NCBI RefSeq assembly: GCF_000835495.1
Contig: NW_015622541.1
Span: 6,944,001 to 7,008,000, forward strand
Direction: 5' to 3'
Origin: Cladophialophora immunda
Lineage: Eukaryota > Ascomycota > Eurotiomycetes > Chaetothyriales > Herpotrichiellaceae
DNA: 64,000 nt
Below, piece after piece: positions 22,432 to 34,039 of the stretch. Position 1 is the stretch's first letter. Every line of letters starts with the position of its first letter. The notes beneath the pieces were generated by a model, which saw only the letters and a list, made by a program, of their open reading frames with translations, did not search any database and had not been told where the DNA came from. The position numbers and the translations under genes are program-made.

Positions 22432-23379
22432 CTAGGCCTTCTTCTTGACCAACAACAACACGCCGTATACAGCCGCCTTCATTTTCTCCTTCCCTTCCTC
22501 CACGCCCGCCTCATGTAACAGCTGCTCGATCTTCTTGCGCAGGATTTTGAGGACGTCCCGTTCCGTGCCGACGTCGTCTGGGTGCGCCTGGCGCCAACGC
22601 GTCTCTGCGCTCCCCGTCGCCATCACCTTCTCGAACACGTCCAGGTCCGCTTCAGGCATGCCCACAAAGAAGTCTTCATTCGGATCCCACTCCTTGCGAA
22701 CGAATGTTGTCTGGTCGAACTCAACAACGGGCTGGGGTAGAGTCCACGGAAGGGGGAGATCAACGTAGCGGCCGCGCACAATGAGGGACCCTGGCTCGAG
22801 ATAGGCCTTCATGTCACGCTCCTGGTGCTCGTCAAAGGCCGCTTGGATGGCGGCAGCGTTGGGCATGGACGGGTGAGCACGGATCTCGCCGCTCGTCCAG
22901 ATGGCAACAGTGCCTCCCGGTTTGAGGACGCGGGCGGCGCTGGGCCAGAAGCCAGACATGTCGAACCAGTGAGCGGCATTGGAGGCAGTGATGAGGTCGA
23001 CGCTAGCATCTGGGACCGGTGGAGAAAGGTTGGCTCCGAGTTCCTCCGCCGTGGAGATTTCGAAACGTGCGGGTTCAGAGGTGGAGGAGACGACACCCAG
23101 GGAGCGAGCGATGGCGAGCATGCCTTCGGAAGGATCCAGGCCGAGGACGTGAGCAAAGTGAGATGCGAGCCCACGAGCCGCAAGGCCGGGGCCACAGCCG
23201 ACATCAAGCAGTGTGTCGAGACCACCCCCAGTGGATTTGTGATGGTCAAGGACGGTTTGATACACCTTTGGATGGTAGTCGCGGCGAACTTGGGCGTAGA
23301 TTTTGCCTTGTTCCTTGTTGTAGGAGCTGAAAGTCTTCTCCTTTGGAAAAGGGGCCGAAGCGGACTCTGGCTGAGACAT
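22432..23379 (-). CDS. SAM-dependent class-I methyltransferase
   Basis: Single exon, 315 aa. Motif I (LLDVGCGPG) with the SAM-binding glycines is at residues 57-65; the acidic ribose-binding position follows in LGLDPSEGML, and DLITASNAAHWFD is motif IV. The overall pattern matches the Methyltransf_11/25 group close to yeast trans-aconitate methyltransferase Tmt1. Fungal relatives methylate carboxylates or small metabolites, but the acceptor cannot be read from sequence. No signal peptide. It is next to the third Zn2Cys6 regulator, both on the minus strand, with about 320 bp between them. Confidence 0.85.
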   Translation of the reverse strand: MSQPESASAPFPKEKTFSSYNKEQGKIYAQVRRDYHPKVYQTVLDHHKSTGGGLDTLLDVGCGPGLAARGLASHFAHVLGLDPSEGMLAIARSLGVVSSTSEPARFEISTAEELGANLSPPVPDASVDLITASNAAHWFDMSGFWPSAARVLKPGGTVAIWTSGEIRAHPSMPNAAAIQAAFDEHQERDMKAYLEPGSLIVRGRYVDLPLPWTLPQPVVEFDQTTFVRKEWDPNEDFFVGMPEADLDVFEKVMATGSAETRWRQAHPDDVGTERDVLKILRKKIEQLLHEAGVEEGKEKMKAAVYGVLLLVKKKA

Positions 23380-23699
23380 GGTGCTTTCCAGGCGGCAGAA
23401 CAGGCAACTGGAAAAGAGTGGTAGGCTTCAAGAAACAATAAGATCCGGATAGGCTTGCGTAGGAGAGCAAGATATTGTTTGAACTTAGCTCTGCATTTGC
23501 TCAGGTCTGAAGGACTCGAATCATGGACTAGAAAGAGAAGGATATGTGTTTGACGGAAGTGAAGAGATATTTATCTCGGGTGCTTTGGAAGCAAGGCTGT
23601 GGAGGAGAGCGATCAGCCAATAACGATGCATTGTTATGCATAGCGGGGTGGCACTAGGCCTAATACAGGGTACCATTGCGAGGCCCAATCAGCATTCCA
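23380..23699. other. Promoter of the methyltransferase gene
   Basis: 320 bp between the regulator's stop and the methyltransferase start, both minus strand. No gene seen. Confidence 0.45.
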
Positions 23700-25497
23700 T
23701 TAGTCGAGAGAAGGGGTCAAAGTTTCACATACGTCGATGTCGGCGGTGAAGGAACTATCGACTCGTCTGAGTATCGCCTGAGACCTTTTCAAAGCGGTAT
23801 CGGCCATAAAATTTGCCTGTCGAACGCCCATAGTGGCACTGATGCGTCGTAGTTGCTCCACAGCGAAAGAAATCACAGACAGCTCATTTCGCTCTTCCAG
23901 GGCGACCAGAAATAGCGAGTGCATGAGCGAGAGGATGCCTAAGAGGTGGTTAGCTCATGGCCATAAATTGTGCGAGACGAGGGGATACTTGCGTGGAGAG
24001 TCTTTGAAACTATTTGTGGAGATGCAGATGTCAATAGACAACTGCCGTATGGTGGAAAGAGCTAGTGCCATCAATGCATCGTCAGGCTTGGTCGAGCGGA
24101 CCTCATTCTGTAGGATGAGCTGCTTGATGAACATGCGTACGGCGCGCCAATAGTTCCATGCCTCTGCGTTCCAAAGATTGGCGTACACGTGCGTCTTCCC
24201 GTGAAAGAAGGTGTCATGGGCAGCGTAAGGAACATCGACTGTAGTGTATGCCCAACTTGGAGGCAAGCCTGCTCTCCAAGTCTCGAGGTCTGCATCGATC
24301 TCCTGTGTTATGGCACGGATGGCCCTTGGATCTGTCACCTCTTGACTTCTCAAGGCTGCGCAGAGGTTGGCCACCCGGATACAAATCTCGGTGATGGACC
24401 CTGGGCTGGCAATGTTTGCACGCTGCCAGTATTGTCTCAGGGCACCTGTCTGGAAACTGAAAGTCGCCTTGACCAGAGCGTTGGGAACAGCAATATGTTC
24501 CTGCATGCAGGCCAGAAGCTATGATCGTAATGAGACAGTGGACCACACCCAGGCGGAATCCCGGCAGCATTACTCACAACGTAGGAGCGAAACTGAACAT
24601 ATAGCAGTGCACCACGCTCACTGCTGAACTGTTCCTTGCCCCGGAGCTCTAGGACGGCCGTGCCGGCTCTAATGTGGGCAGCCCAATGGGGATATCGATC
24701 TTGGCTTTCGCAGTTGACGTTCCAGAGGGAAGTGAGTGACAGCTCGCTGAGATTTCGACTGGATGGTGTCTTGACGTACCTCGAAGAATGCGAATAACAT
24801 GAGAGCCATAAACGTCGAGTCCGAAACAGCTTGAGCTGGGTCATTCAGGGCTTGTTGCATGGATATCAAGGCCGCAGAGTACTGTGCTCGAGCCTGAGAT
24901 TTGACATGAGGCGCGTGAAAGACATTCGACAGTCCCGCCATGCCCACTGCCTCAATCACCTTTCCCAAAACGTTGTTGGGTCTTTGCTCAAGGTAGGACT
25001 TGACCAACCAAGCATGATAGTTACTGAAGGAAGTGCCATCATTGGGAGAGTACTTGGCGAAGAAGAAATTGGCTCCCAGTTCATTGCTAGATTGAGACAA
25101 CGGATATGTAATTGTGATGGAGGACTCAATCGATGCTGGGAAGAATCCCCCTCCAGGTACTCGCGTGTCACTTCGCAGAGACTGGACAGAGACCTGTTGT
25201 GGTGTCCAGACCATACTTGAATTGTCCTCCTGACGGCGGTGTTTACGGGCAACGCGGTCGGATTCGTCTCTGATCCTGAGCTCATCCAGATTGCGGTAGC
25301 CCGGGCAGTTCTGTTTCAATTTCGCGCAATTTGCGCATCCTGGTCTCCCTTCGTCGCACTGACGAGATCGAAGCCGTCTAGGTAAGCCGGGATATTGCTG
25401 TAAGACTCGTAGCTTGTAGAGCTATGTTACAACTCACCTTGACCTTCCGCTTTCGACATCGCTCACAGCCCTTGCTGGGAGGGCGACAGAATACCAT
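23700..25497 (-). CDS. Zn2Cys6 transcription factor with GC-AG and 37-nt introns
   Basis: Five exons on the minus strand: 25497-25438, 25358-24780, 24742-24578, 24518-23993 and 23938-23700; 522 aa. A complete Zn2Cys6 cluster has Cys at 11, 14, 21, 28, 31 and 38, split by the first intron between Lys20 and Cys21. The rest fits the Fungal_trans_2-type C-terminal region seen in regulators with a very N-terminal cluster. Two introns are unusual. Intron 2 (24743-24779) is only 37 nt, and it is the only solution I found that keeps the frame. Intron 4 (23939-23992) begins GCAAGT instead of GT; the nearby GT would shift the frame. The gene lies at the right edge of the oxidative block and may control the methyltransferase or permease (inference). 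Confidence 0.82.
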
Positions 25498-26265
25498 CAC
25501 CTGGTATGACGAGGGTGGTCGAATATGTCTCTGCTACAGCACTTCTCAGTGATCCGCGGCAGGACTCATTGTAAGGGACGAAGGACAGTGAGTCTGCAAT
25601 CAATTCAGTAATTGCATTACTTTCTGACCCTTGACGATGCGAACCAACGTTGTATGCTATCTTTTCCGATAGTTCCCGTGACGTACTTTCTGAACAGTGG
25701 AGTCTCTGAGGGCGGGCAGCCGCAGAAAGGCCACTGTCGCATTCGCGAGAACCCCCGGCCGTCCTGGACACACGTGGCGCAGCAGGAATAATCGACTCGG
25801 GACGTTGTGATGCGGGCGGGATAATGTTGAAACTCAGAGGGTAAAACACAGGGTTGCAAGCCAGGCCATCGATCTGCCCTCTATTTTTAACCACCTCCCA
25901 GGTGCCCCATTACACGAACTCGACACCAATCACTTATTTCTCTCACCCACAGGGGCTGCAATCCCCCTCACAAGCTTCTACCAAGCCTTTGGGGATCTTT
26001 ACCTATCTCGCTAACTAAGAGGCTTAAGCGAGTTCGATGGACTCTTGCGAATGTTCTATCGCTACCCAGTACTTAAAGGGCGAAGTGTCCCATGCCCCTA
26101 GAGATACACACGAGTCCAACATCCTGGCTGTGAACACAAAAAGAAGACAATTGACAACATAACATACCCGCTTACGCCGAATTCACCTGTTCCAACCACT
26201 GAATCCTGCTATATCCTCTTTCGCGATCTCATCCACGGGATATAGAAGAATCGCCGTACGAAACA
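25498..26265. promoter_or_regulatory. Divergent intergenic region, regulator / small protein
   Basis: 768 bp between the minus-strand Zn2Cys6 gene and the plus-strand small-protein gene. No coding exon is supported. Both promoters must lie here. Confidence 0.45.
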
Positions 26266-26681
26266 ATGTCCTCAAACACGACCAAGCCCAACAAATCCGA
26301 AGAAACCCTGATCTCCAAGATCTTCCGCAGAAAGTCTGGCGCCAAAGTCGACCTGTCCGATGCCGCTTCGATGACATCCACAGCGCCGCTGGTCAAACCG
26401 GATGCTGCTGCTGGTAGCTCAGGCTTGAGAACGACGTCGAACGAGGAGCAGACGGCGTTCAACGGCCTCATGGACAGAGCCAAGACAATGAGTCCAGAGG
26501 AGTTCAAGGCGTATCTACGCCAGCACAAGGAAGACGTCGAGACCATGTACCGGAGACAGGGCGGTGGAATCACGGGAGGAGACTGGATTTATCGCGATCC
26601 CACAGGTACAAATGCAGGCCACAGAGTGTGCTGAAAGCCAAAGATGCTAATGATTTGCTCACAGTCCTTGGTCCGCTATAA
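26266..26681 (+). CDS. Small hydrophilic protein of unknown function
   Basis: Two exons: 26266-26605 and 26665-26681; 118 aa. The intron runs GTACAA to CAG and adds a five-residue end (VLGPL). The protein is rich in Lys, Ser and Thr, with a helical charged middle (SPEEFKAYLRQHKEDVETMYRR) and a Gly-rich turn before WIYRDP. No signal peptide, membrane segment or catalytic motif is visible. I do not recognise the family. It looks like a genuine gene because it starts at an ATG, has a clean intron and a non-random composition. If the intron were retained, the last residues would differ only slightly. Confidence 0.6.
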
Positions 26682-27556
26682 TTTGGCAGTTGTCACTTGG
26701 GATATTGCTGTTTGCCCGCATTTGTTCTTAGGCTGGCTGGGGCCTTTCTTTCTAGCACAGGACTGCGACTTGAAACAAGAGCGTCGGCCTCGAGACATCC
26801 CCGCATTGTGCAATGCGTGGGCCTCATTAGGAGGAATTGTGTGAGATATACGGAGTACAGCAGCAGAAATATGAAGTCATGTCACCAAAAGATCGTCCAA
26901 GTCGACACAAGAAAACACTCTCGCTTCTAGGGCCGTGCCTTGTGGTGAAGAATAGAAGCGTAATAGAATTCCATGCGTGTTGACTTGGCCACGCCCTGTG
27001 CAACACATCGAGGCGGTCATTGACTGTGGCGACTCGACATTGACATTATCAATTGACCAGTTACGGCGGCCTGAGAAGGTTCAACCAATGCTTCCGTTCT
27101 CGCTCAATTCTCATTTTACCTGACTGCATATCCTCATGACTAGTGACTGAATCCGGGACGGGAGTAGTCTCTCCCTGTCTCTGGCCGTGCTTCGCCATGA
27201 CAGGGTGAAGACCTCATTCGTCTACCCCGGGTTGTCGAGACCGCTCAAGTCAAGCTCCCCCAGTCTTTCATCGGATATCATCCACTTTCGTTGGCCATCT
27301 TGGCCACGCAAAAAGTCGGCTCATTTCATGCTTCACATCCATTTTGGACGCCCTCAAGTCCTCTCCTCGGCTAAGAAGCTCCAGTAAACCAGTTGGTCGT
27401 TGTGAGTCTTCCTGACTGAATCTTGCCAGAAGCGCAAAGTGTTCGTCGGGATAACACACAAAAATAACAATAGTCGAAAGGTCAAAACTCCGTCCGCCCC
27501 CATCGTGGGCGAGCATGGAATACAAGGTACAGGGGGATGCAAGAGCGTAGACGTTT
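26682..27556. other. Convergent intergenic region
   Basis: 875 bp between the small-protein gene and the PDI stop. The open frames here are short and unrecognised. No repeat or RNA gene seen. Confidence 0.5.
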
Positions 27557-29335
27557 TTACAGCTCATCATGCTCTTGGACGCCACCCTCGTCGGTGTCAG
27601 CGAGCATGGTCTGGGCGGCATCCGCAGCCTCACTGACAACACTCTTGACTGCATCAGCCACGCCCGAGGAGACCTCTTCGGCTACGGTAGTTGCCGCAGG
27701 AGCAGCTTTCGCCATGGTGTCGCTCGCAGTAGATGAAACATCCTCCATGTCAACATCTTCATCCTTCTTGGAGAGGGCAATGCCATCAATTCCGTGCTTG
27801 CCATTGTCACGGATGAAAGCAGCCAGGTCTTCCATGGTGCGGGAACCCGAGTAGTCGACAGGAGAGTCCTTGGCGCCAGCGGGGTACAGCTTAATGGTGG
27901 GAAAGCCAGCAATCTCATCGGGAACATCGTTCAGGGTGGCATCAATCTTGGCCACGGTGACCTTGGAAGAGAGGTCACCGGTGTAGAGCTCTGCCAGCTT
28001 CTCATATGTTGGTGCGAGGCTGGAACTTGTTAGCCATAGTCATCTCCCAAGTGGGTGACACTTACGCTTTGCAGTGTCCGCACCAGGGAGCGTAGAACTC
28101 GATCAGCACATCCTTGGAGTCATCAAGGACGATATCCTTGTACGAATGAGCGACAACCACTGTGACAGGTCCTTCCTGTTTCTCTGGAATAGGCTCTGAT
28201 TTGATGCTTGGCTCAAGCTTGCCAGCGACAAAGTCCTTGACGAAAGCACCAATCTGTTTCTCACCAAGGTCGTTGCCGGCAAAGGGGTATTTCTCATTCT
28301 TCACCGTCTCTTGGATGGCGAACGAAGGGAATTTGTCTGTAGGCAGGTTCAAGTTGCCAGCGTGAGCGCCGAAGGCCTTAGCATCAATGGTTGCGAAATT
28401 AATGACGCCTTTGTATTTCTCAGCGACGGGCCTCAGAGCTTCAGCCAGAGAGGATCGTTCTTCGGGGGTTTCAGCGAAAATGTAAGCGAGAGGGATTCCA
28501 GCCTGTCAAAGACATTAGCACCAAAGCTCTGTGACCTGCAAAGGGAGCACATACGCCCATGTAGCCAGCATAGGTCTCTGGACCAACTTCCCCGACCAAA
28601 GGAGTCGAGGCGGTCTTGATGAACTTCGAGATAGCCTCCTCATCGAATGACTCGGTGAATGTGTTCTTGCCCTCATCAAAATCCTTGTAGAGCACAATCG
28701 CGGGTTGCTTGACACCTTCTGCCTTGGCAAGTGCGGCATCATTAGAGGCTCCGAAGATGAACTCATCTCTTAACGACTCAGCCAGAGATGTGAAGCTCTG
28801 GTTTGATGCCTTGTCGTCGGCTGAAATGTATGCTACCACAACGACCTTGTCTGTAGTCTTGAACTCCTCCAGGGTATCAGGGGTGAGTAGAGAGACAGCA
28901 GGTAGTTGCTGTTTGGTCATGTATGAGACAATACTGCTTCAACATTAGTTGCGCAGGTCTTCTGGGGTATTGAGGCGTGACTTACGCAGGTGCCTTCCTC
29001 GCGCCAGGATATGGCTTGATGTTGTCAAGGCCCCGGAAGACCTTAACAGTAGGATACCCCTCGACACCATAGTCCTTGCACAGATCACCCTCAGCCGTAC
29101 AGTCGACTTTCACGAGAGGGATATTCTTCTCCTTGAGCGTGGCTGCGGCCTCTTCATACTCGGGTGCCAGTGCTTTGCAGTGGCCACACCACGGGGCAAA
29201 GAACTCTGCTAGTACCAAGTCATGTTGGGAGATGAAGTCTTTGAAGTTGTCGGTCTTCAGGTCATGGACGTCGCTCGCAGAGGACAGGCCAGCGAAGGCA
29301 AGGCTGATCGCAGCCAGAGATGCGATTGATCGCAT
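27557..29335 (-). CDS. PDI1: Protein disulfide isomerase (ER, HDEL)
   Basis: Four exons on the minus strand: 29335-28986, 28933-28555, 28502-28066 and 28019-27557; 542 aa. There is an N-terminal signal peptide (hydrophobic residues 3-20). Thioredoxin domain a has active site CGHC at 50-53; the b and b' domains follow; domain a' has CGHC at 384-387. An acidic, Ala-rich c region with several Val/Ala/Ser repeats precedes the ER retrieval signal HDEL (539-542). PDI forms and shuffles disulfides of secretory proteins in the ER lumen. All introns are GT-AG and phase-consistent; the third splits the second active-site region just after CGHCK. Length and layout match fungal Pdi1. Confidence 0.96.
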
Positions 29336-30021
29336 GATGGGACGAGTGTTGCAGCCGAGTGTGCAGTGAAGAAGACAGCGATCGTAGACGCTACTGGGGA
29401 ACACAAAGGAATGGAAAGACCGGATAGATGATTCAGGTGTAATGTTTTCGAGAAATCAGGGGACTCTTGAACCCTTTATTCTTGAGGCTCGGTGTCTGGT
29501 AAGTGAATACCAGCAAGTAACTAGCACTTTTGCCGCTCTCGCCTCAATGAGGAGAGGTGTCAACTACTTTTTTGGGGCTTCACCAGCATCTCCACATGCG
29601 GGCGACACGCACTCGCCCCCATTCAAGTTCAGCTGCACCCCCTTTCCGCCGACTCATTGACCCTGAAACGCGGAACTGATAATCAGGGGTCCTCTCTCCT
29701 CCTGGTAGGCGGAGACGGCTTGTTGGTCCGTACCGAGTATGGCTGCCTCTCGAGCATCGGCCTTGAAGACCACCCAGATCTCCTCTGATTCCAATCTTAG
29801 AATGGTTGTTCACCTCACAAGGGCAGCCTCCAAGGAGGCGGCGAAGTTGCCAAAGTGGACATTCTGGCCTTTGGTGACACTTGAGCTTCTCACAAGAAAA
29901 CTGGTAGCGAGGACTTTACTGCCCGGTATTTCTAAGCAATGATGACTATTCTGAGGAACCCCGTTACCACAGCCACAGATCACTACCGCCTCGAGCCACT
30001 CTATTTCAGGAGGTATTGAGC
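29336..30021. other. Intergenic region upstream of PDI
   Basis: 686 bp containing the PDI promoter and the 3' end of the Atg22 gene. Nothing else supported. I did not find an unfolded-protein-response element by eye. Confidence 0.5.
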
Positions 30022-32240
30022 TCAATCCTCCTCTTCCGAGAGCACTATGGTAGGTATTGTCCTATATCTTGTTTCCTCTTCTCTTGCTTTGCGCCTTCCT
30101 TCGAGCTCCAACGCCATTTGATACGCCTCGGCCTTGCCGCGATCAACATCGACCAATAACATCAGAGGCAGCGGGAGGAATATGAGGACTGCCAAGAAGA
30201 CAAACGCAGGTCGTATCTCCCCGTATCGATCCGTGATTGCGCCAACAATGGCCGGGCCGAAGATGCTGGACCCTTTGTCTGTGATGGCGTAAAGGGCGTA
30301 AAATGCTGCCTCAAACCCAGGGGGAATCAATTCACCAAAGAATGCTCGACAATACGACGATAACCCGCCAAGAACGAACCCGTAGATTGCCCCCAGAGGG
30401 TACATCTCCCATGGCTGTTGCAAGCCAAAAACACCGTATCGCTTGATGGCAGGAATAAACCCGAGGAGTCCATACAAAGGAATAATCTCAAACAAGCAGA
30501 TGCACGCGACAATCGTCCTAGATGCGCGAAGGTTGAAGAACCGAGAGATGAAGCTCCAGTAAAATGCGCCAATGACGCCCGCTATCGTTGCAATGACGTT
30601 GATCATGCCCAGGGCTGGGGTATTCATCCCAAGACTCGTTTTGGCGAAGAGCACCGCTGTCCTGCACTCCGTTAGCAGTGGATCTTCCGTGACTTGATAG
30701 TTGCTCAAGACTCACCCGCTCACCGTGGCGATACTGTCACTGAGCAAGAACCAGGCGCAAAGAAAGATCACAATATCCTTTAGCTTTCGAGCGTGTCCGA
30801 TCGTTGTGAACAGTGCTTTCCACGCATATGTCACGTATCCCACCCAGGCGTAGCGTCCCGTCAACTCGGTCGGTAAGGGCGGTCCTGGTCGGGGTCGGAG
30901 CCATAGAGCCGCTGGAATGCTGAACACGAACCACCACAGGCCCACAAGCAGGAGAACCAGTCTCAAGGATAAGAGTGTGGATTTTGTTGCGGCCACTATG
31001 CCGATACCAATAATTTGCACGAACAACCCAGCAATGTATCCGATGCCAATACCATTTGACGATATCTTGGTGGACAACTTCAGCGCCGGCGAGATCGCAG
31101 CAGGAGATTCTTGGGCGGGAGAGGTGTCGTCGGCGCGATCCCGAGGTAAGAGGCCCGAAGTCGAGCTCGTCAAGACGTGGTCCTCGTGTTCGACGTACTC
31201 GTCGTCGTCGCCTGCTGCGCGGTCTTCTTCATGGTCTCGCTCGATAGACGGGTGATGTCGTACTAGCAAGGGCAGGAAAGAATTCAGCAACACAAACGAC
31301 GCTCCAAAACATGTGTTTGCAACGATGGCGAAAAGGGCTCCCAGCAAATAAACCTTGGGTATGACGGTGATGAAGAGGGCTGTAGCAAACGCTCCAGTAA
31401 AAGCGAAGGCGAGTAGGAACGTCTTCCGAAATCTGCCGTGATCGGCTGCTGCGGACATGGAGATGATGAGTAGAGCTTGGATTAGGACGCTGATGGAGAA
31501 GGTATACATGGCGAAACTCGCAGTGTTGATCTCGGCGCCCAAGATGTATACGACACAGGCAGGAAGTTCATTGTGTCGGTGTTTAGGAGAATCGAAGACG
31601 GTTGCATTCGGCGAGGTGCCATCGTCGCTTTTCCAGCCTGCGCTGCAGGGCGTTGTCTTATCTTTCAACAGTACTCCTCGCTCCCTGGCTAGTTGTTCGA
31701 GGGTAATTGGTAGAAAGGACCCTGCAGAAAGACGTCAATGGGAATCCGCAACGCAAATGATTCCCAAATGGCATGCTCACCCATTGCACAGATGGCAAAC
31801 ACCTCGGCGGCCCAGCCGTACGAATACCAACCCCATAGCTCTTTCTGGCTGGTCGGCCTTGTATCCTCATCCGCATACCTCATCTCCGCTTCAGGTTCTG
31901 TGAAGTCGCCCATGTCGGAATCTGAATATCCCCACGAGGATTCCCGCTCGTCATCTGCCTCCACGGAAGGCGTCGGGGAGATCAAGCTGATTTGGGACTG
32001 ATGGGACGACTGGCGAGACAGAGGTGGTCGCTGACGGGCGGCAGCAAAGAGAGGATCATGGTGGGGGACCTGTTGTAATGATGAGAAGAGACCGTCGTTG
32101 GGGATAAGAAATGCGAGAACAAAGGGTTGCGAGACAAGGACCAAGGCATCTGATGGTCGAGATGCTGATGGTTCAAGGTGGTTTGTAGGCCTGCCGAGGG
32201 TCTTCTAGGTTTGGCGATTGGCGGAAAGGGAACTCACCAT
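30022..32240 (-). CDS. ATG22: Atg22-family vacuolar effluxer
   Basis: Minus strand. Secure exons: the upstream one ending at 31781, then 31721-30716 and 30661-30022. The N-terminus is ambiguous. A short model starts at ATG 31913 (592 aa). A longer one uses ATG 32240-32238, immediately followed by GTGAGT, spliced to 32069 (645 aa). The segment [28 protein letters not shown] and the later CIVYILG-like block match fungal Atg22. About 10-12 membrane segments are present, with an acidic cytosolic loop (EYVEHEDHV) after the fourth or fifth. Yeast Atg22 exports amino acids from the vacuole after autophagic breakdown. The two introns checked are GT-AG and in frame. A role in nutrient recycling is known for the family. 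Confidence 0.9.
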
Positions 32241-34039
32241 GTTGCCTTAAGGGATCACCCCCCAAGCTCCACCATCAGACTACACCTTCTCTACTCTATC
32301 AGATCCTCCAAGACACCCAGTTCTTCCTCCATCTTACGAGCCAGGACAGAGGAAAGAATCTTCGGTCATTGCGGAGGGTCGTTGGGTCTTTATGTTGGGC
32401 GTGCGCGCGAGAGAAATCTGCGGGTCGGCTTAGGCCAGACTGCGAAAATTGCGGTGTTAGAGCACAGATGCAGTGTTGATCGATGCTTCAAGAGATGATC
32501 CGCCGCCAGTGGGATTCGCGGGTCTTCTTATTCAAGCAGGATCGCCCTCTGGTCTGGTCCTAAGCCAGCTGATATCTGCGTCCATATCTCTTGTTTCGCG
32601 CAACTAGCACCTCAAACTCCTCCGAAAGCATATCGATAGACTGCTACCAAGGGCACTTATCTCATGACCACTGAGAGCCCATTGACTACCACCAGGTGGG
32701 CTAGGAGGCGGTGATCTTGCGTTGTTCTGGCGTCGCCATGGGCTGTGCAGCCTACCAAAGGCCATCCAGGACCACACCCTCTCCAATGACTTGCGTCCGG
32801 CCAAGGGATGGCGCCCATGGGATGGCGTACAGCTGGACAGTAGCTCGACTATTACCCATGTCCGCAGAGTCGAGCTGAGGAGCCAATCATATGTGCTCCC
32901 TTGCGACTTGTTCGGCGACGCAACCCTGAAAGGGTTGTGCACTTGACACTTCTGGCTGCAGGTGTCTCACAGTTCCGTCACAGGTCTGATCCCCTGACCC
33001 CAAGGTTAATGATAGATAATGGGAAATAAGAATGCTCAATGTACAGGGAGAGATAGTGATGGAAAATCATGGCGGAGTCCTTCTCCGTTTGCTGTTCGAC
33101 ATGCCCAAGTGAATAAGACAGGAATGGAGCAATGTAGTATCTACCGAATGGGTAGCGCAATACGAGCAAAGTCGCTAAAAGTGCTACTAATAACTGAGTG
33201 GACATGACGGTTTAGGTGTCTCCCGTCCCTACTACGAGTAGGGCAGTGCTAGGGTACTGCCTAATGAATAGGTGCCTCTGCCTAACCTTGGTGACTGGGC
33301 GCTGAGATACTCGTAAAGGGTGCAAATCGGGCTAAGCTACTTCGAATGATCGATCTTGCTGCTTTTTCGCCCTGACTAGACGCCCTAGCCGCTGTCCAAT
33401 CGGTGTTGGTATCACCCGCCCTGCTGTTTGGCGCCGGCTTAAGTTGCAGCCCCGGCCGACTTCTCCGTAGAGGGAACAAAGTGCTGTGCCTGATCCTTTG
33501 ACAGCCGACTTCCGCGCGGGTCTCATTCACTCATCCATCATTCCATCCCAACTGCAACGCAATCATCCCTTCACAACGCAGTCACAATCCACTTACTCTC
33601 CCATTCCGACACAGTCATCGAGTCGCCTGAACCCTTGTGCAAGAGTGTCGGCCTGCGCGCCTCGTTCGATACCGCCGACTAGACTGGCCTCGTGCGCCGT
33701 CCTCGTTGTCAACAAAATTGCTGTTCTGCAAACGGTCAACGAGTCGCAACCTCGAATTCGTCCTCCCCCACCGCATCCTTCCTCTCATTCCTGAGTCTCG
33801 ACCGCTCTCACCACGAACCTTGCCTTCGATTTCGCCGTTGACCGAGACCTGCGCACCGCGATTTTCTGCGAGCCAGCCTCGTGTGGTTGCGCTCGAACCG
33901 ACTACGCTCAGGGCGTTTGCTTACGGGGCTTGTGGGGGAGAAAAACGGTGACTTGCAATTTCGGCTTACCATTCGGCGTCCAAGGCGCACGTCCAGGTGT
34001 GCCGGCCATGCATTGCTTGATGGTTGATTCCGCTTCAAT
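32241..34039. other. Divergent intergenic region and long Med14 leader
   Basis: About 1.8 kb between Atg22 and Med14, which are read outwards. A 75-codon ATG frame on the minus strand (33205 down to 32978) is hydrophobic at its start but is not supported otherwise. The 33.5-34.0 kb part is pyrimidine-rich, like a fungal 5' leader. No RNA gene or repeat seen. Confidence 0.4.

Noticed and set aside
32978..33205. 75-codon ATG frame on the minus strand with hydrophobic start
   Set aside because: No domain, no conserved context and it lies in the long Atg22/Med14 intergenic region; chance is sufficient explanation.
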